DNA from: Fasciolopsis buskii
Lineage: Eukaryota > Platyhelminthes > Trematoda > Plagiorchiida > Fasciolidae
Reading direction: 5' to 3'
DNA: 64,000 bases
Assembly (NCBI GenBank): GCA_008360955.1
Contig: LUCM01009362.1
Coordinates: 29,777-93,776, forward strand
Shown: one piece after another, positions 49,101-52,690 of the stretch
Position numbering within the stretch: the stretch's first letter is position 1
How the letters are laid out: the number at the start of each line of letters is the position of its first letter
Position numbers and translations under genes: made by a program
Notes under the pieces: generated by a model
Database searches by the model: none
What the model saw: the letters and a program-made list of their open reading frames with translations, nothing else
What the model was told of the DNA's origin: nothing

Positions 49101-51908
49101 CAGCCATCGACTTAGTCCGTGTAGGTCGAATTAAACTACCGGGTTGGGGTCCACGAGTTCCACTCATCTGACTTTCACCTGCGTCCTCACAAACGATGAG
49201 ATATCAAGTGGTACTGCGCAATCAATAGCCTCCTTGCATTCGAAATATTTATTCTTCCATGTAGTTCCTCGAGTTGTGGATTCAGAATTGTTCTATCACC
49301 ACCGTTCTGCGTTAAACAGCAGGGCAAGTCTCACTGGCCGCTGCCTTGCCCCAAAGTTACAAGTTTCTATAAAAAGAGTGAATATCAAAGAGGAACAGGG
49401 AGTGGACCTACACAGGCGGGAAAAGATAAGATGCTGTTGCAGACAACGCACGTAAAACAGTCTAACTGTACAAACGCACGCTTTCAATCATTCTGATTCG
49501 ATAGAAAATGACAACACGATCGCCACTGTTCACGGTTCATTGCCATATCCTTGTGTCTCCAGTCAGCTAGTTGACGAGTATTTCGGACCTCAACCACGAG
49601 GAAGTGAGACACCTACCTTACTTAATTTCGCTGTACTATTTACTACTACTAGACTCCCCACCTCCATATTACTCACTCAGTCACTCCATCCAATCTTAGC
49701 GATACTACGTAGACATCGGTTGTCGAAAACCTCCAACCGACGAACATCGCCCACACGCATACTCCATGTCTTGCAACCGTACAACAGAACTGAACGCACT
49801 GCAGCACAGTACACACGATCTTTCAACTTCCGTGAAATATCAGGCCGACGCCACAAGTGCTTCAGTCCAGCGTAAGCTGCTCGAGCCTTGGATATGCGCG
49901 TGCTTACCTCCAATCCCGAGCTACCATCGTTAGGCACGCAGCTACCGTTCTTTCTTCTCTTTGGGGATGCCGCTGAGATAACAGCCAAAACCATGGCATG
50001 TTGGGCAAGTAAAATGATTGTAGAAACTGGGACTGGAACTGAACCCGCAGGGGAACTTTATTGTAAACAGAAAGCGAGTATAGGAAGAGCAGTTTCACCT
50101 CACCAGATGCCAGCGAACCAACGGAGTTTTTATCGTACATTCTGAAAGCCCTACTGGATTCAACTAATTCAGGCACCTGAAACGTTTATGATGAAGGATT
50201 ACCGACGGTGGTTAGGATGTATACGTCAACACTGCAATCACGTCTCCCATATCCCTCAGAGCCATGACAACTACAGACGGAGGACGCAATGTATTAGAAT
50301 AAGCTGAGGAGGCCGTCTTCCGCTAAACAAATAAGTTTACCCGGCAATCGCCGTTATTCAATACAACAAGGATGAACCTATCACGAAATGAGAGAATCGT
50401 AACCCGTCAGTTGTCTGAGTAGACCTGCGGATACGGACTCTCAAAATTCCTCGGTGCGATAACAGCGCAGTTGGTGATATCACTTAGGGATGTATGGGTA
50501 CTCTCCAATCGGAATTACCGTTCAGCAATGAAAGCCCACTCACTTATTTCCTGCAAATGGACGATTTCGTACCCAAAACCACAGTATCTTAGTTTAAAGT
50601 GAAAGGCCGTAAAAAACTGGGTTGGTACAGGAATTCCGTCGCAATCGCAAGTAAAACTTCGGTTAACCCTGGCCTCAGGGAAAACAGTGGAGCACGGAGT
50701 AGTTTCAGAGGTCGTCCATTAAATCCTCTGCACTTAGAAAAAACATGCTCAACTTATGAAAACCAAATGGGTAAAAACCAGATTTCTTCAAGTCACAGAA
50801 ACTAACAGAAACTGAGCAGTTTGCATAAAATTTCAGCAAGCAGAGGTGAGTGGGAAAAATGTATCAGTTTGCAACAGACGTAAGAAAGTAGGTAGTTCTG
50901 TGGATCCGGAATCATTTACTCACCGCCGCTGTATACTGAGTCCGACTCTGCGCATGTATCACACTCCTCCAGGCCGTGACCAGTCGTACCGACAGCATGT
51001 TCCTGTTCGCTGGGGGGCTCAACTGCCTTAGACGAAACTCCACTGTCCGGCTTTGCGGGTCTTGAATAAAAAAAACACTTTCATTATGCTTACATTCAGA
51101 GTGAATAAGATTCAAACCTAACACAATCTGCGAAGAACTGTTACCCAAAAACGGCTTGCTCCGGAGAGTCAAGCGACACCGATCCATGAAAATGAGGTCA
51201 GAGGACTCTTCAATTGTCACCAATTCAATGACTGGAACTTTCAAGCCTCCCCATGACAGAAAACAGCAGCAGACGACCACGTTAGCGAAAAAGTGAACAA
51301 AGGCCTTTAGCCAGCTACCAGGAGGTATTGTGCAGATCGAAATAAAATACCAAACGAATCTGAAAAAAGGCTACAGAAAAAGGTTCAGCCATAATAAATG
51401 ATCTTAGCGGAAACTCAACAAAAACTGAATACGTTTGTAGTCCCGAATGAAATTCTCAAGTCAGAAGGCATGCATTGAAATATGACGCATACTTAGCAGC
51501 ACCAGCACTTACTCTGAATGCTTCTGCGCATGTGTCGTAGGGTGACCATCATTCATACCAGAAGAATGATTATCAGATTTCGTACTACTATCGGCAGAGA
51601 CAAGCTAGGTTCTCCAGTAAAATATCAACAAATACAGGTCGTACCCATGAAATAACTTTGCCGTTGAAACATGGTAACTTGGCATCATCTTCAGTTATCT
51701 CTTCTTTAACAACGCTAAACACTAAATGCAAATGATGGAAGACCAACCCGAAGTCGGCATCCAAGGACTTGAAGAAAAACTTGTAATTCGGCCTATTCAA
51801 AGCATTTTTAAAATCCCCAAGGGTAACGGCATTGGGTAAAACTGAAAGCTTCACGAGATACGGAGTTTCCTCGTCGTCGATGTGATAGATGACTTTTGTA
51901 TCTTCCAT
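1136..51908 (-). CDS. dvl: Dishevelled (Dvl/Dsh) Wnt-pathway scaffold, complete 14-exon gene
   Basis: Dishevelled relays Wnt signals from Frizzled to the Axin/GSK3 complex and to planar-polarity effectors in the cytoplasm. Predicted exons on the minus strand: 51748-51908, 51645-51714, 51513-51604, 50924-51060, 34634-34748, 33289-33397, 25856-26142, 20914-21125, 12948-13409, 11238-11405, 8976-9432, 7834-8231, 6377-6700, 1136-1461. Every junction is GT-AG and all phases agree, giving about 1105 residues. Domain order: DIX (about 1-82), acidic linker, serine and basic cluster (about 165-228), PDZ (about 242-335), PDZ-DEP linker, Gly/Ser/Pro-rich insert (about 395-508), DEP (about 511-602), low-complexity tail. 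The order matches animal Dvl; the protein is longer than the roughly 700-750 residues of vertebrate Dvl because of the insert and tail. The ATG has GGG before it and G after it, a good Kozak context. No canonical AATAAA was seen within the window downstream of the stop. The donor of exon 13 and the first base of exon 11 are the least certain borders. Confidence 0.9.
1462..6376. other. dvl intron 13 (about 4.9 kb)
   Basis: The donor is GTTTTT at 6376 or GTAAAC at 6400, and the acceptor TTTCAG ends at 1462. A diverged R1 copy lies at 4591-4895. The remainder holds short open frames only (for example 5720-6037 plus, 4196-4579 minus) without recognisable motifs. Confidence 0.55.
4591..4895 (+). 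repeat. Dispersed repeat R1, diverged partial copy
   Basis: It aligns by eye with about 345-651 of copy 1: the GAGAACGAxTAGG start, the GGAGGACTAGGAGACTxxTTC block, CCTCTACCCAxTGA, and the ending with GCCGTCAxACCA. The divergence is far greater than between copies 1 and 2, so it is an older insertion. Confidence 0.75.
6377..6700 (-). CDS. dvl: dvl exon 13: Thr/Pro/Ser-rich C-terminal region
   Basis: The frame from exon 12 gives [19 protein letters not shown] and then a Thr/Pro/Ser-rich stretch ([20 protein letters not shown]). Two donors keep phase 1 with exon 14: CAG-GTTTTT, ending the exon at 6377, or GCC-GTAAAC, ending it at 6401. They differ by 24 nt, eight residues. The upstream border is GTTAG. 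There is no conserved motif in this part, so confidence rests on open frame, phase and position. Confidence 0.65.
6701..7833. other. dvl intron 12 (1133 nt)
   Basis: The borders are GTAAGT at 7833 and GTTAG at 6701. No repeat or gene was recognised. Confidence 0.55.
7834..8231 (-). CDS. dvl: dvl exon 12: serine-rich C-terminal region
   Basis: Residues about 757-889. The exon reads [17 protein letters not shown], then a His/Pro/Gln-rich part, an unbroken serine/alanine run ([20 protein letters not shown]) and [12 protein letters not shown]. Vertebrate Dvl also has Ser/Gly-rich sequence here. The acceptor GATAG and donor GTAAGT both fit phase. No domain is visible. Confidence 0.85.
8232..8975. 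other. dvl intron 11 (744 nt)
   Basis: The borders are GTAAGC and GATAG. The minus strand carries a 166-codon open frame (8469-8969) in a different frame from exon 11. It has no recognisable motif and reads like hydrophobic non-coding sequence, so I do not call it a gene. Confidence 0.6.
8976..9432 (-). CDS. dvl: dvl exon 11: post-DEP, Pro/Ser/Gly-rich tail
   Basis: In the inherited frame it reads [18 protein letters not shown], comparable to the YLVNLSLND segment that follows DEP in vertebrate Dvl, then low-complexity Ser/Gly/Pro sequence with a proline-tyrosine cluster ([16 protein letters not shown]). It ends GQMAMN plus two bases before a GTAAGC donor. The acceptor GCTAG at 9433 was chosen by phase and by the LNLxD match; an acceptor a few codons away is possible. 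Confidence 0.82.
10654..10674. repeat. Three tandem GGAAATA units
   Basis: Three perfect copies of the 7-mer GGAAATA lie in the LINE piece just before the nested SINE. Confidence 0.85.
10716..10877 (-). mobile_element. tRNA-derived SINE family 1, copy a
   Basis: On the minus strand the head reads GGATAAGGTCGTGGCGTCTG and GAAGGTCGCGGGCTCGAGTC, which has the layout of a tRNA with an A-box-like start and a B-box-like GGCTCGAGTC. The body carries GGCAGCCC and GGCCGCGGC and the tail is GGAAGTAAAAGGTAAAAGA. The same head, body and tail recur at 45693 and 60101. It sits inside a LINE piece. Confidence 0.8.
11238..11405 (-). CDS. dvl: dvl exon 10: second half of DEP domain
   Basis: Residues 549-604: [20 protein letters not shown], then [20 protein letters not shown] and [14 protein letters not shown]. 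These are near-invariant DEP segments of Dvl, including the RHTVNK motif. The donor is GTACGT at 11237-11232, phase 1. No lesion is seen. Confidence 0.96.
11406..12947. other. dvl intron 9 (1542 nt)
   Basis: The borders are GTCAGT at 12947 and TCTAG at 11406. No repeat or gene was recognised. It lies inside the DEP domain, splitting the glycine codon of AFIG-SD. Confidence 0.65.
12948..13409 (-). CDS. dvl: dvl exon 9: Gly/Ser-rich insert and first half of DEP
   Basis: Residues 395-548. The first part ([20 protein letters not shown] onward) is a Gly/Ser/Pro/Thr-rich stretch of about 110 residues, longer than the matching vertebrate segment. The last part is [42 protein letters not shown] mediates membrane recruitment, Frizzled binding and planar polarity. 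The acceptor is GTCAG and the donor GTCAGT, phase 1. Confidence 0.95.
14412..14426. repeat. Short (TA)n tract
   Basis: Seven to eight TA units in dvl intron 8. Confidence 0.85.
14894..14916. repeat. Short (TA)n tract
   Basis: About eleven TA units in dvl intron 8. Confidence 0.9.
16060..16770. repeat. Diverged inverted repeat
   Basis: The sequence near 16080-16165 read on the minus strand (GATTAGAAGAAATAATTGCG) resembles the plus strand near 16690-16765 (GATTAAAAGAAATTCACGCA). The matched arms are roughly 85-100 nt and carry similar translations ending [10 protein letters not shown] and [10 protein letters not shown]. About 500 nt lie between the arms. Confidence 0.5.
17750..18120 (-). mobile_element. 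LINE family 1, 3-prime piece
   Basis: Shared blocks with 45230-45500 include CAAGAACGCCAC, CTGCTTGGGAGATCTCGTGAA and CCACTTCGACCCATCTTCCA. On the minus strand these encode the degraded C-terminus of the LINE ORF (PP-K-RWLE and QCRSQWRSC in better copies). Confidence 0.6.
18330..18660 (+). mobile_element. LINE family 1, endonuclease C-terminal relic
   Basis: Reading on the plus strand gives [12 protein letters not shown], the typical end of a LINE apurinic endonuclease domain, and then MLGDNRRL, which is also present in block B as [11 protein letters not shown] stop follows, so the copy is dead. Confidence 0.7.
18661..19050. other. Gap between LINE relics, unrecognised
   Basis: The interval lies between an endonuclease relic and an RT relic of the same LINE family and orientation. 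A minus-strand open frame of 92 codons (18669-18947) has no motif I know. It may be inserted or heavily decayed LINE sequence. Confidence 0.3.
19050..20150 (+). mobile_element. LINE family 1, reverse transcriptase relic
   Basis: The plus strand encodes [71 protein letters not shown], and [10 protein letters not shown], in the order of a RTE/CR1-type RT and its C-terminus. The YADD catalytic box is not present in this copy and several stops break the frame. Confidence 0.85.
20812..20872. repeat. (TA)n microsatellite, about 30 units
   Basis: An uninterrupted run of TA lies immediately next to dvl exon 8, about 40 nt downstream of its donor on the minus strand. Confidence 0.95.
20914..21125 (-). 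CDS. dvl: dvl exon 8: end of PDZ and PDZ-DEP linker
   Basis: It continues [15 protein letters not shown], the last PDZ strand, then [20 protein letters not shown] and VLHTNAMTG, the highly conserved linker of Dvl. The end is GMNMMQ in phase 1 at a GTGAGA donor. The conserved RPIDPxAWV motif identifies the family with no doubt. Confidence 0.95.
21126..25855. other. dvl intron 7 (about 4.7 kb), purine-rich, no gene recognised
   Basis: The plus strand is markedly A/G-rich from about 21.9 to 24.7 kb. A (TA)n tract lies at 24800-24837. Short open frames occur on both strands (for example 23486-23842 plus and 22548-23012 minus) but none shows a motif I know. The minus strand could be a decayed LINE of the pyrimidine-rich type seen at 55-62 kb, but I could not align it by eye. 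Confidence 0.5.
24800..24837. repeat. (TA)n microsatellite inside a palindrome
   Basis: The TA run is flanked by ACCA on the left and TGGT on the right, so the whole tract is a perfect palindrome and could form a cruciform. Confidence 0.95.
25856..26142 (-). CDS. dvl: dvl exon 7: PDZ domain
   Basis: The exon begins [16 protein letters not shown] and carries most of the PDZ domain: [12 protein letters not shown] (first strand), FLGISIVGQ (carboxylate-binding loop and second strand), [30 protein letters not shown] and [10 protein letters not shown]. All are hallmark Dvl PDZ segments; in this family the domain binds the internal KTxxxW motif of Frizzled. The acceptor TATAG keeps the reading frame from exon 6; the exon ends KPG in phase 2 at GTGAGT. 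Confidence 0.97.
26440..26990 (+). mobile_element. LINE family 1, reverse transcriptase core relic
   Basis: It reads [20 protein letters not shown] and GAFRSVHR, the first RT blocks, then a degraded QGCPLSP-like block and LDYADEF where an active element has a YADD box. The catalytic second aspartate is glutamate here. Stops occur downstream. Confidence 0.8.
27000..27360 (-). mobile_element. LINE family 1, 3-prime piece
   Basis: The minus strand reads [20 protein letters not shown] and [10 protein letters not shown], the C-terminal end of the LINE ORF, and shares non-coding blocks with 45230-45590 and 17750-18120. Confidence 0.7.
27470..27715 (+). repeat. Repeat segment R3 (LINE-associated), plus strand
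   Basis: The segment shares the GAACAGTGGCGATCGTGTTGT and TTGCCCTGCCGTTTAACG blocks with the reverse complement of 49310-49560. R3 follows LINE family 1 sequence at 49310-50010, so it is probably part of the LINE 3-prime region. Confidence 0.6.
31858..32062 (-). repeat. Repeat segment R3, minus strand
   Basis: It matches 49310-49513 closely: GAACAGGGAGTGGACCT, AACAGTCTAACTGTACAA-like and ATTCGATAGAAAATGACA. It stands alone here without adjoining LINE coding sequence. Confidence 0.7.
33289..33397 (-). CDS. dvl: dvl exon 6: basic (Arg-rich) region before PDZ
   Basis: The exon completes the SRFSTATG junction, matching SRFSSST of vertebrate Dvl, and then encodes [11 protein letters not shown]. 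Animal Dvl proteins have a comparable arginine-rich tract just before the PDZ domain; it contributes to Dvl signalling and stability. The donor is GTAAGT at 33288-33283, phase 0. Confidence 0.9.
33398..34633. other. dvl intron 5 (1236 nt)
   Basis: The borders are GTAAGT at 34633 and TTCAAG at 33398. No repeat, RNA gene or coding similarity was recognised. An open frame on the plus strand at 33857-34198 has no recognisable motif and is probably chance. Confidence 0.6.
34634..34748 (-). CDS. dvl: dvl exon 5: Ser-rich MSSDLEST segment
   Basis: This 115-nt exon reads [19 protein letters not shown] and then [19 protein letters not shown]. The [13 protein letters not shown] stretch is almost identical to the segment that precedes the basic region in vertebrate Dvl and is a region of heavy phosphorylation in that family. 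The acceptor is TGTAG and the donor GTAAGT; the phases join exons 4 and 6 without a gap. Confidence 0.9.
37075..37115. repeat. (TA)n microsatellite
   Basis: An uninterrupted run of about 20 TA units in dvl intron 4. Confidence 0.95.
37300..37930 (+). mobile_element. LINE family 1, RT C-terminal relic
   Basis: The reading includes SDDVV (end of the catalytic box), [40 protein letters not shown] and a broken [10 protein letters not shown] region, with frameshifts. It shows the same order as the relic at 19050-20150. Confidence 0.78.
38640..39010 (+). mobile_element. LINE family 2 (CR1/Jockey-like), pre-RT relic
   Basis: The plus strand gives [11 protein letters not shown] or, in another frame, [19 protein letters not shown], which resembles the xxAPELAPLLT segment just before the RT of CR1-like LINEs, followed by remnants of the NYRPISLT region. 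Frameshifts are frequent. A similar APELT stretch occurs at 62430. Confidence 0.6.
39270..39362 (-). repeat. Repeat segment R3, truncated, joined to block A
   Basis: It matches 49310-49420 (GAACAGGGAGTGGACCTACA, TAAAAAGAGTGAATATCAAA). In block B the R3 segment is at the right end, whereas here it is at the left end of block A, as expected if the blocks come from a tandem array. Confidence 0.7.
39372..43395. repeat. Composite repeat block A, indel-rich copy of block B
   Basis: From end to end it is colinear with 45906-49310: a minus-strand LINE RT part, SINE family 2, unknown sequence, then a plus-strand LINE endonuclease/RT part. It is about 600 bases longer than block B, because of scattered one- and two-base insertions along its whole length. 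Open frames of block B are broken here. Confidence 0.88.
40425..40606 (-). mobile_element. tRNA-like SINE family 2, copy in block A
   Basis: It is the same element as 46850-47022 but with many one-base insertions, so the A and B boxes are broken (for example GATTTCAATTACC where block B has GATTCAAACC). See the finding on block A. Confidence 0.6.
43437..44090 (+). repeat. Dispersed repeat R1, copy 2
   Basis: It is the near-identical second copy of positions 1-651, in the same orientation, 43 kb away. It lies directly between the two copies of the composite block in dvl intron 4. Confidence 0.92.
44432..44518 (-). mobile_element. tRNA-like SINE family 2, short copy
   Basis: The minus strand reads GATGGTCATGTGGATTAAGC and TCACCAAAAGGTCCGAATCA, matching the head of the family 2 element with A- and B-box-like spacing. 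The body beyond the head is not clearly present. Confidence 0.5.
45230..45590 (-). mobile_element. LINE family 1, 3-prime piece
   Basis: The minus strand reads [20 protein letters not shown] and QCRSQWRSC, the end of the LINE ORF, with the upstream GDNGW-like RT C-terminus in broken form. This copy is the clearest of the 3-prime pieces. Confidence 0.75.
45693..45866 (+). mobile_element. tRNA-derived SINE family 1, copy b
   Basis: Head: AATAAGGTCATGGTGTTTGG and AAGGTCGCGGATTCGAATCC (B box GATTCGAATCC). Body: GGCAGCCCTCTGCTGGCCGC. Tail: GGAAGTAAAAGATAAAA. It is a Pol III-type retroelement, not a tRNA gene, because the family carries a shared non-tRNA body and tail. Confidence 0.82.
45906..46460 (-). 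mobile_element. LINE family 1, RT relic in block B
   Basis: The minus strand encodes [20 protein letters not shown] and PKDVPEKLI, the first conserved RT blocks, then a broken YADDVV box (a stop codon stands in place of the first aspartate) and the remains of the MFGMRFxPSKCKMLL region. Confidence 0.8.
46850..47022 (-). mobile_element. tRNA-like SINE family 2, copy in block B
   Basis: On the minus strand it starts TTTCGGGCGATGGTTAAGTG, with an A-box-like TGGTTAAGTGG, followed by a B-box-like GGTTTGAATCCC, and ends near a CCTACGCCCCTC stretch. Related copies lie at 40425-40606 (block A) and 44432-44518. The head differs from SINE family 1. Confidence 0.6.
48000..49060 (+). mobile_element. LINE family 1, internally deleted endonuclease-RT relic
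   Basis: A 113-codon open frame (48146-48487) encodes an endonuclease/exonuclease/phosphatase segment with [15 protein letters not shown], whose GDFN is a catalytic motif, then FLAKTN and SPTNLNLD. It continues [11 protein letters not shown] and passes at about 48640 directly to [15 protein letters not shown], which belongs to the RT C-terminus. The RT core between them is missing. Confidence 0.8.
49310..50010 (-). mobile_element. LINE family 1, RT C-terminus and R3 3-prime region
   Basis: The minus strand reads [20 protein letters not shown] and [20 protein letters not shown], then [19 protein letters not shown]: an open, well-preserved LINE C-terminal segment. Downstream on the same strand lie a [13 protein letters not shown] block and R3 (49310-49513). 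Confidence 0.85.
50924..51060 (-). CDS. dvl: dvl exon 4: acidic/Ser-rich linker after DIX
   Basis: The frame inherited from exon 3 reads [20 protein letters not shown] and later [15 protein letters not shown], an acidic and serine-rich stretch like the post-DIX linker of Dvl. The other two frames give no Dvl-like linker. It ends in phase 1 at a GTGAGT donor (50923-50918). Function beyond spacing DIX from the basic region is not visible in sequence. Confidence 0.8.
51061..51512 (-). other. dvl intron 3 (452 nt)
   Basis: The borders are GTAAGT at 51512 and TTCAAG at 51061, with a T-rich tract just before the acceptor. No repeat or coding similarity was recognised inside. It is the third shortest of the 13 introns. 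Confidence 0.75.
51513..51604 (-). CDS. dvl: dvl exon 3: end of DIX and start of acidic linker
   Basis: The 92-nt exon begins [15 protein letters not shown], completing the last DIX strand, and continues into a hydrophilic His/Ser-rich linker. It ends with two bases of a codon before a GTAAGT donor (51512-51507). The phase fits the next exon exactly. Confidence 0.85.
51605..51644 (-). other. dvl intron 2, a 40-nt micro-intron
   Basis: The stretch runs from GTACGA to CCTAG. Without removal the DIX reading frame would continue into VRPVFVD, which is not family-like. Removing it joins ...VISW to LVSADSS, close to the WLVSAxS end of the vertebrate DIX domain. Its length is not a multiple of three, so splicing is required to keep the frame. 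Confidence 0.85.
51645..51714 (-). CDS. dvl: dvl exon 2: second half of DIX domain
   Basis: The 70-nt exon gives [20 protein letters not shown] plus ISW, residues 55-77, matching the C-terminal half of the DIX fold. It ends in phase 0 after the tryptophan codon, at a GTACGA donor. It is bounded on both sides by micro-introns (33 and 40 nt). Confidence 0.9.
51715..51747 (-). other. dvl intron 1, a 33-nt micro-intron
   Basis: Reading through this stretch would insert 11 residues ([11 protein letters not shown]) between DADFG and VVKEE, which are adjacent in known Dvl proteins. Removing exactly 33 nt from a GT (51747-51746) to a TTTAG (51719-51715) restores the conserved FGVVKEE. The length is a multiple of three and contains no in-frame stop, so it reads as open coding sequence. 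Micro-introns of about 30-40 nt near gene starts are known from Schistosoma. Confidence 0.85.
51748..51908 (-). CDS. dvl: dvl exon 1: start codon and first half of DIX domain
   Basis: This exon encodes residues 1-53 and two bases of codon 54. It reads [20 protein letters not shown] at the start, almost the same as vertebrate Dvl N-termini, followed by VTLGDFK and YKFFFKS, the conserved DIX strands and helix. The DIX domain polymerises head to tail and docks Axin. No earlier in-frame start with family similarity is visible. The exon ends at a GG followed by a GTTGGT donor, in phase 2. Confidence 0.92.
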
Positions 51909-51947
51909 CCCGAGGCCGGGCCTTGAAAACCCGCCACGAATATGCCC
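51909..51947 (-). other. dvl: dvl 5-prime leader with a splice-acceptor-like site
   Basis: Upstream of the start codon the minus strand reads CTTTTTGTAG followed by about 38 nt of leader. The pyrimidine tract plus AG, ending at 51947, looks like a 3-prime splice site. It could be the acceptor for an upstream non-coding exon or for spliced-leader trans-splicing, which is known in trematodes. No transcript evidence is available here. Confidence 0.35.
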
Positions 51948-52690
51948 TACAAAAAGTAGTCACTAAAAACAAGTCAGCTTACGTAAGCTCCGTTCGGTTT
52001 TGCACAGGACAGAAGTGACTCAGAGGGTCGTGCGACTGTCCAGGACTATTTTTATGGTCTGCCCACAGGCGCCAAACGTTTATCACATGATCTTGCCATT
52101 ATATGCCTAACGTACGCTTATCTTCTGCAGTGGGACGAAAAGCTGGCCTTATATGGATAAGAAATGAAGAAATGAGAAGGACCGCATCGTCGACATCATC
52201 CTTTTCGGAACACGAAAGACCGATCGCAGAAGAAATATGGGTAGTCATTAGGGGAGAATTAATCAGGAACGGAGTTAAGTGTGTTCCTCTTAAGTTCGTC
52301 AAAAATAACCTTAGGCCACCCTGGTGACGGCAAAATTAAGGCAAACAGTAGGAACGCACAAGAAGAGATAGGCAACACATAAAGTATATCGTACATATCA
52401 AACCAACTAAAGCCACAGAGGAGCTCACAGTAAAGCGCAGGCGATCCAGCAAAATGAACAGCAATTGCCTCAGCGTAGCTGGCACAATGTCAAAACAAAA
52501 CCCAAAAGCGTAATAGGCGTATGAACAGTATAGGAAAAAATTCGGAGGCAAATTCACCGAAGGTGGGTCGAGCGCTGACAGAACTCTAGGAGGCAAATTT
52601 CCTACTGGAAAGATTCAATGATATTTTCCACTACCCAGATAAATTCCGTGTCAACCTTGGAGTTGTGTGAATTGCCCAGACCTCGAAAAA
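51948..52690. other. Region upstream of dvl, nothing recognised
   Basis: This is the expected position of the dvl promoter. No TATA box in a convincing place, no repeat and no coding similarity was seen. Short frames at 52103-52327 (plus) and 52336-52596 (minus) lack motifs. Confidence 0.4.

Larger units (their letters stand above)
45906..49310. repeat. Composite repeat block B (two opposed LINE relics plus a SINE)
   Basis: Order: minus-strand RT relic (45906-46460), unassigned 46460-46850, SINE family 2 (46850-47022), unassigned 47022-47990, plus-strand endonuclease and RT C-terminus (48000-49060), short tail. Reading frames survive here over stretches that are shredded in block A, so block B is taken as the more accurate copy. 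Confidence 0.85.
34749..50923. other. dvl intron 4, about 16 kb, transposon-rich
   Basis: This is the largest intron. It contains LINE relics at 37300-37930 and 38640-39010, two copies of a composite repeat block (39372-43395 and 45906-49310), R1 copy 2 (43437-44090), LINE 3-prime pieces (45230-45590 and 49310-50010) and SINEs near 44.4-44.5 and 45.7 kb. The stretches 34749-37070, 37931-38640 and 50010-50923 hold nothing I recognise. Borders are GTGAGT and TGTAG. Confidence 0.75.
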
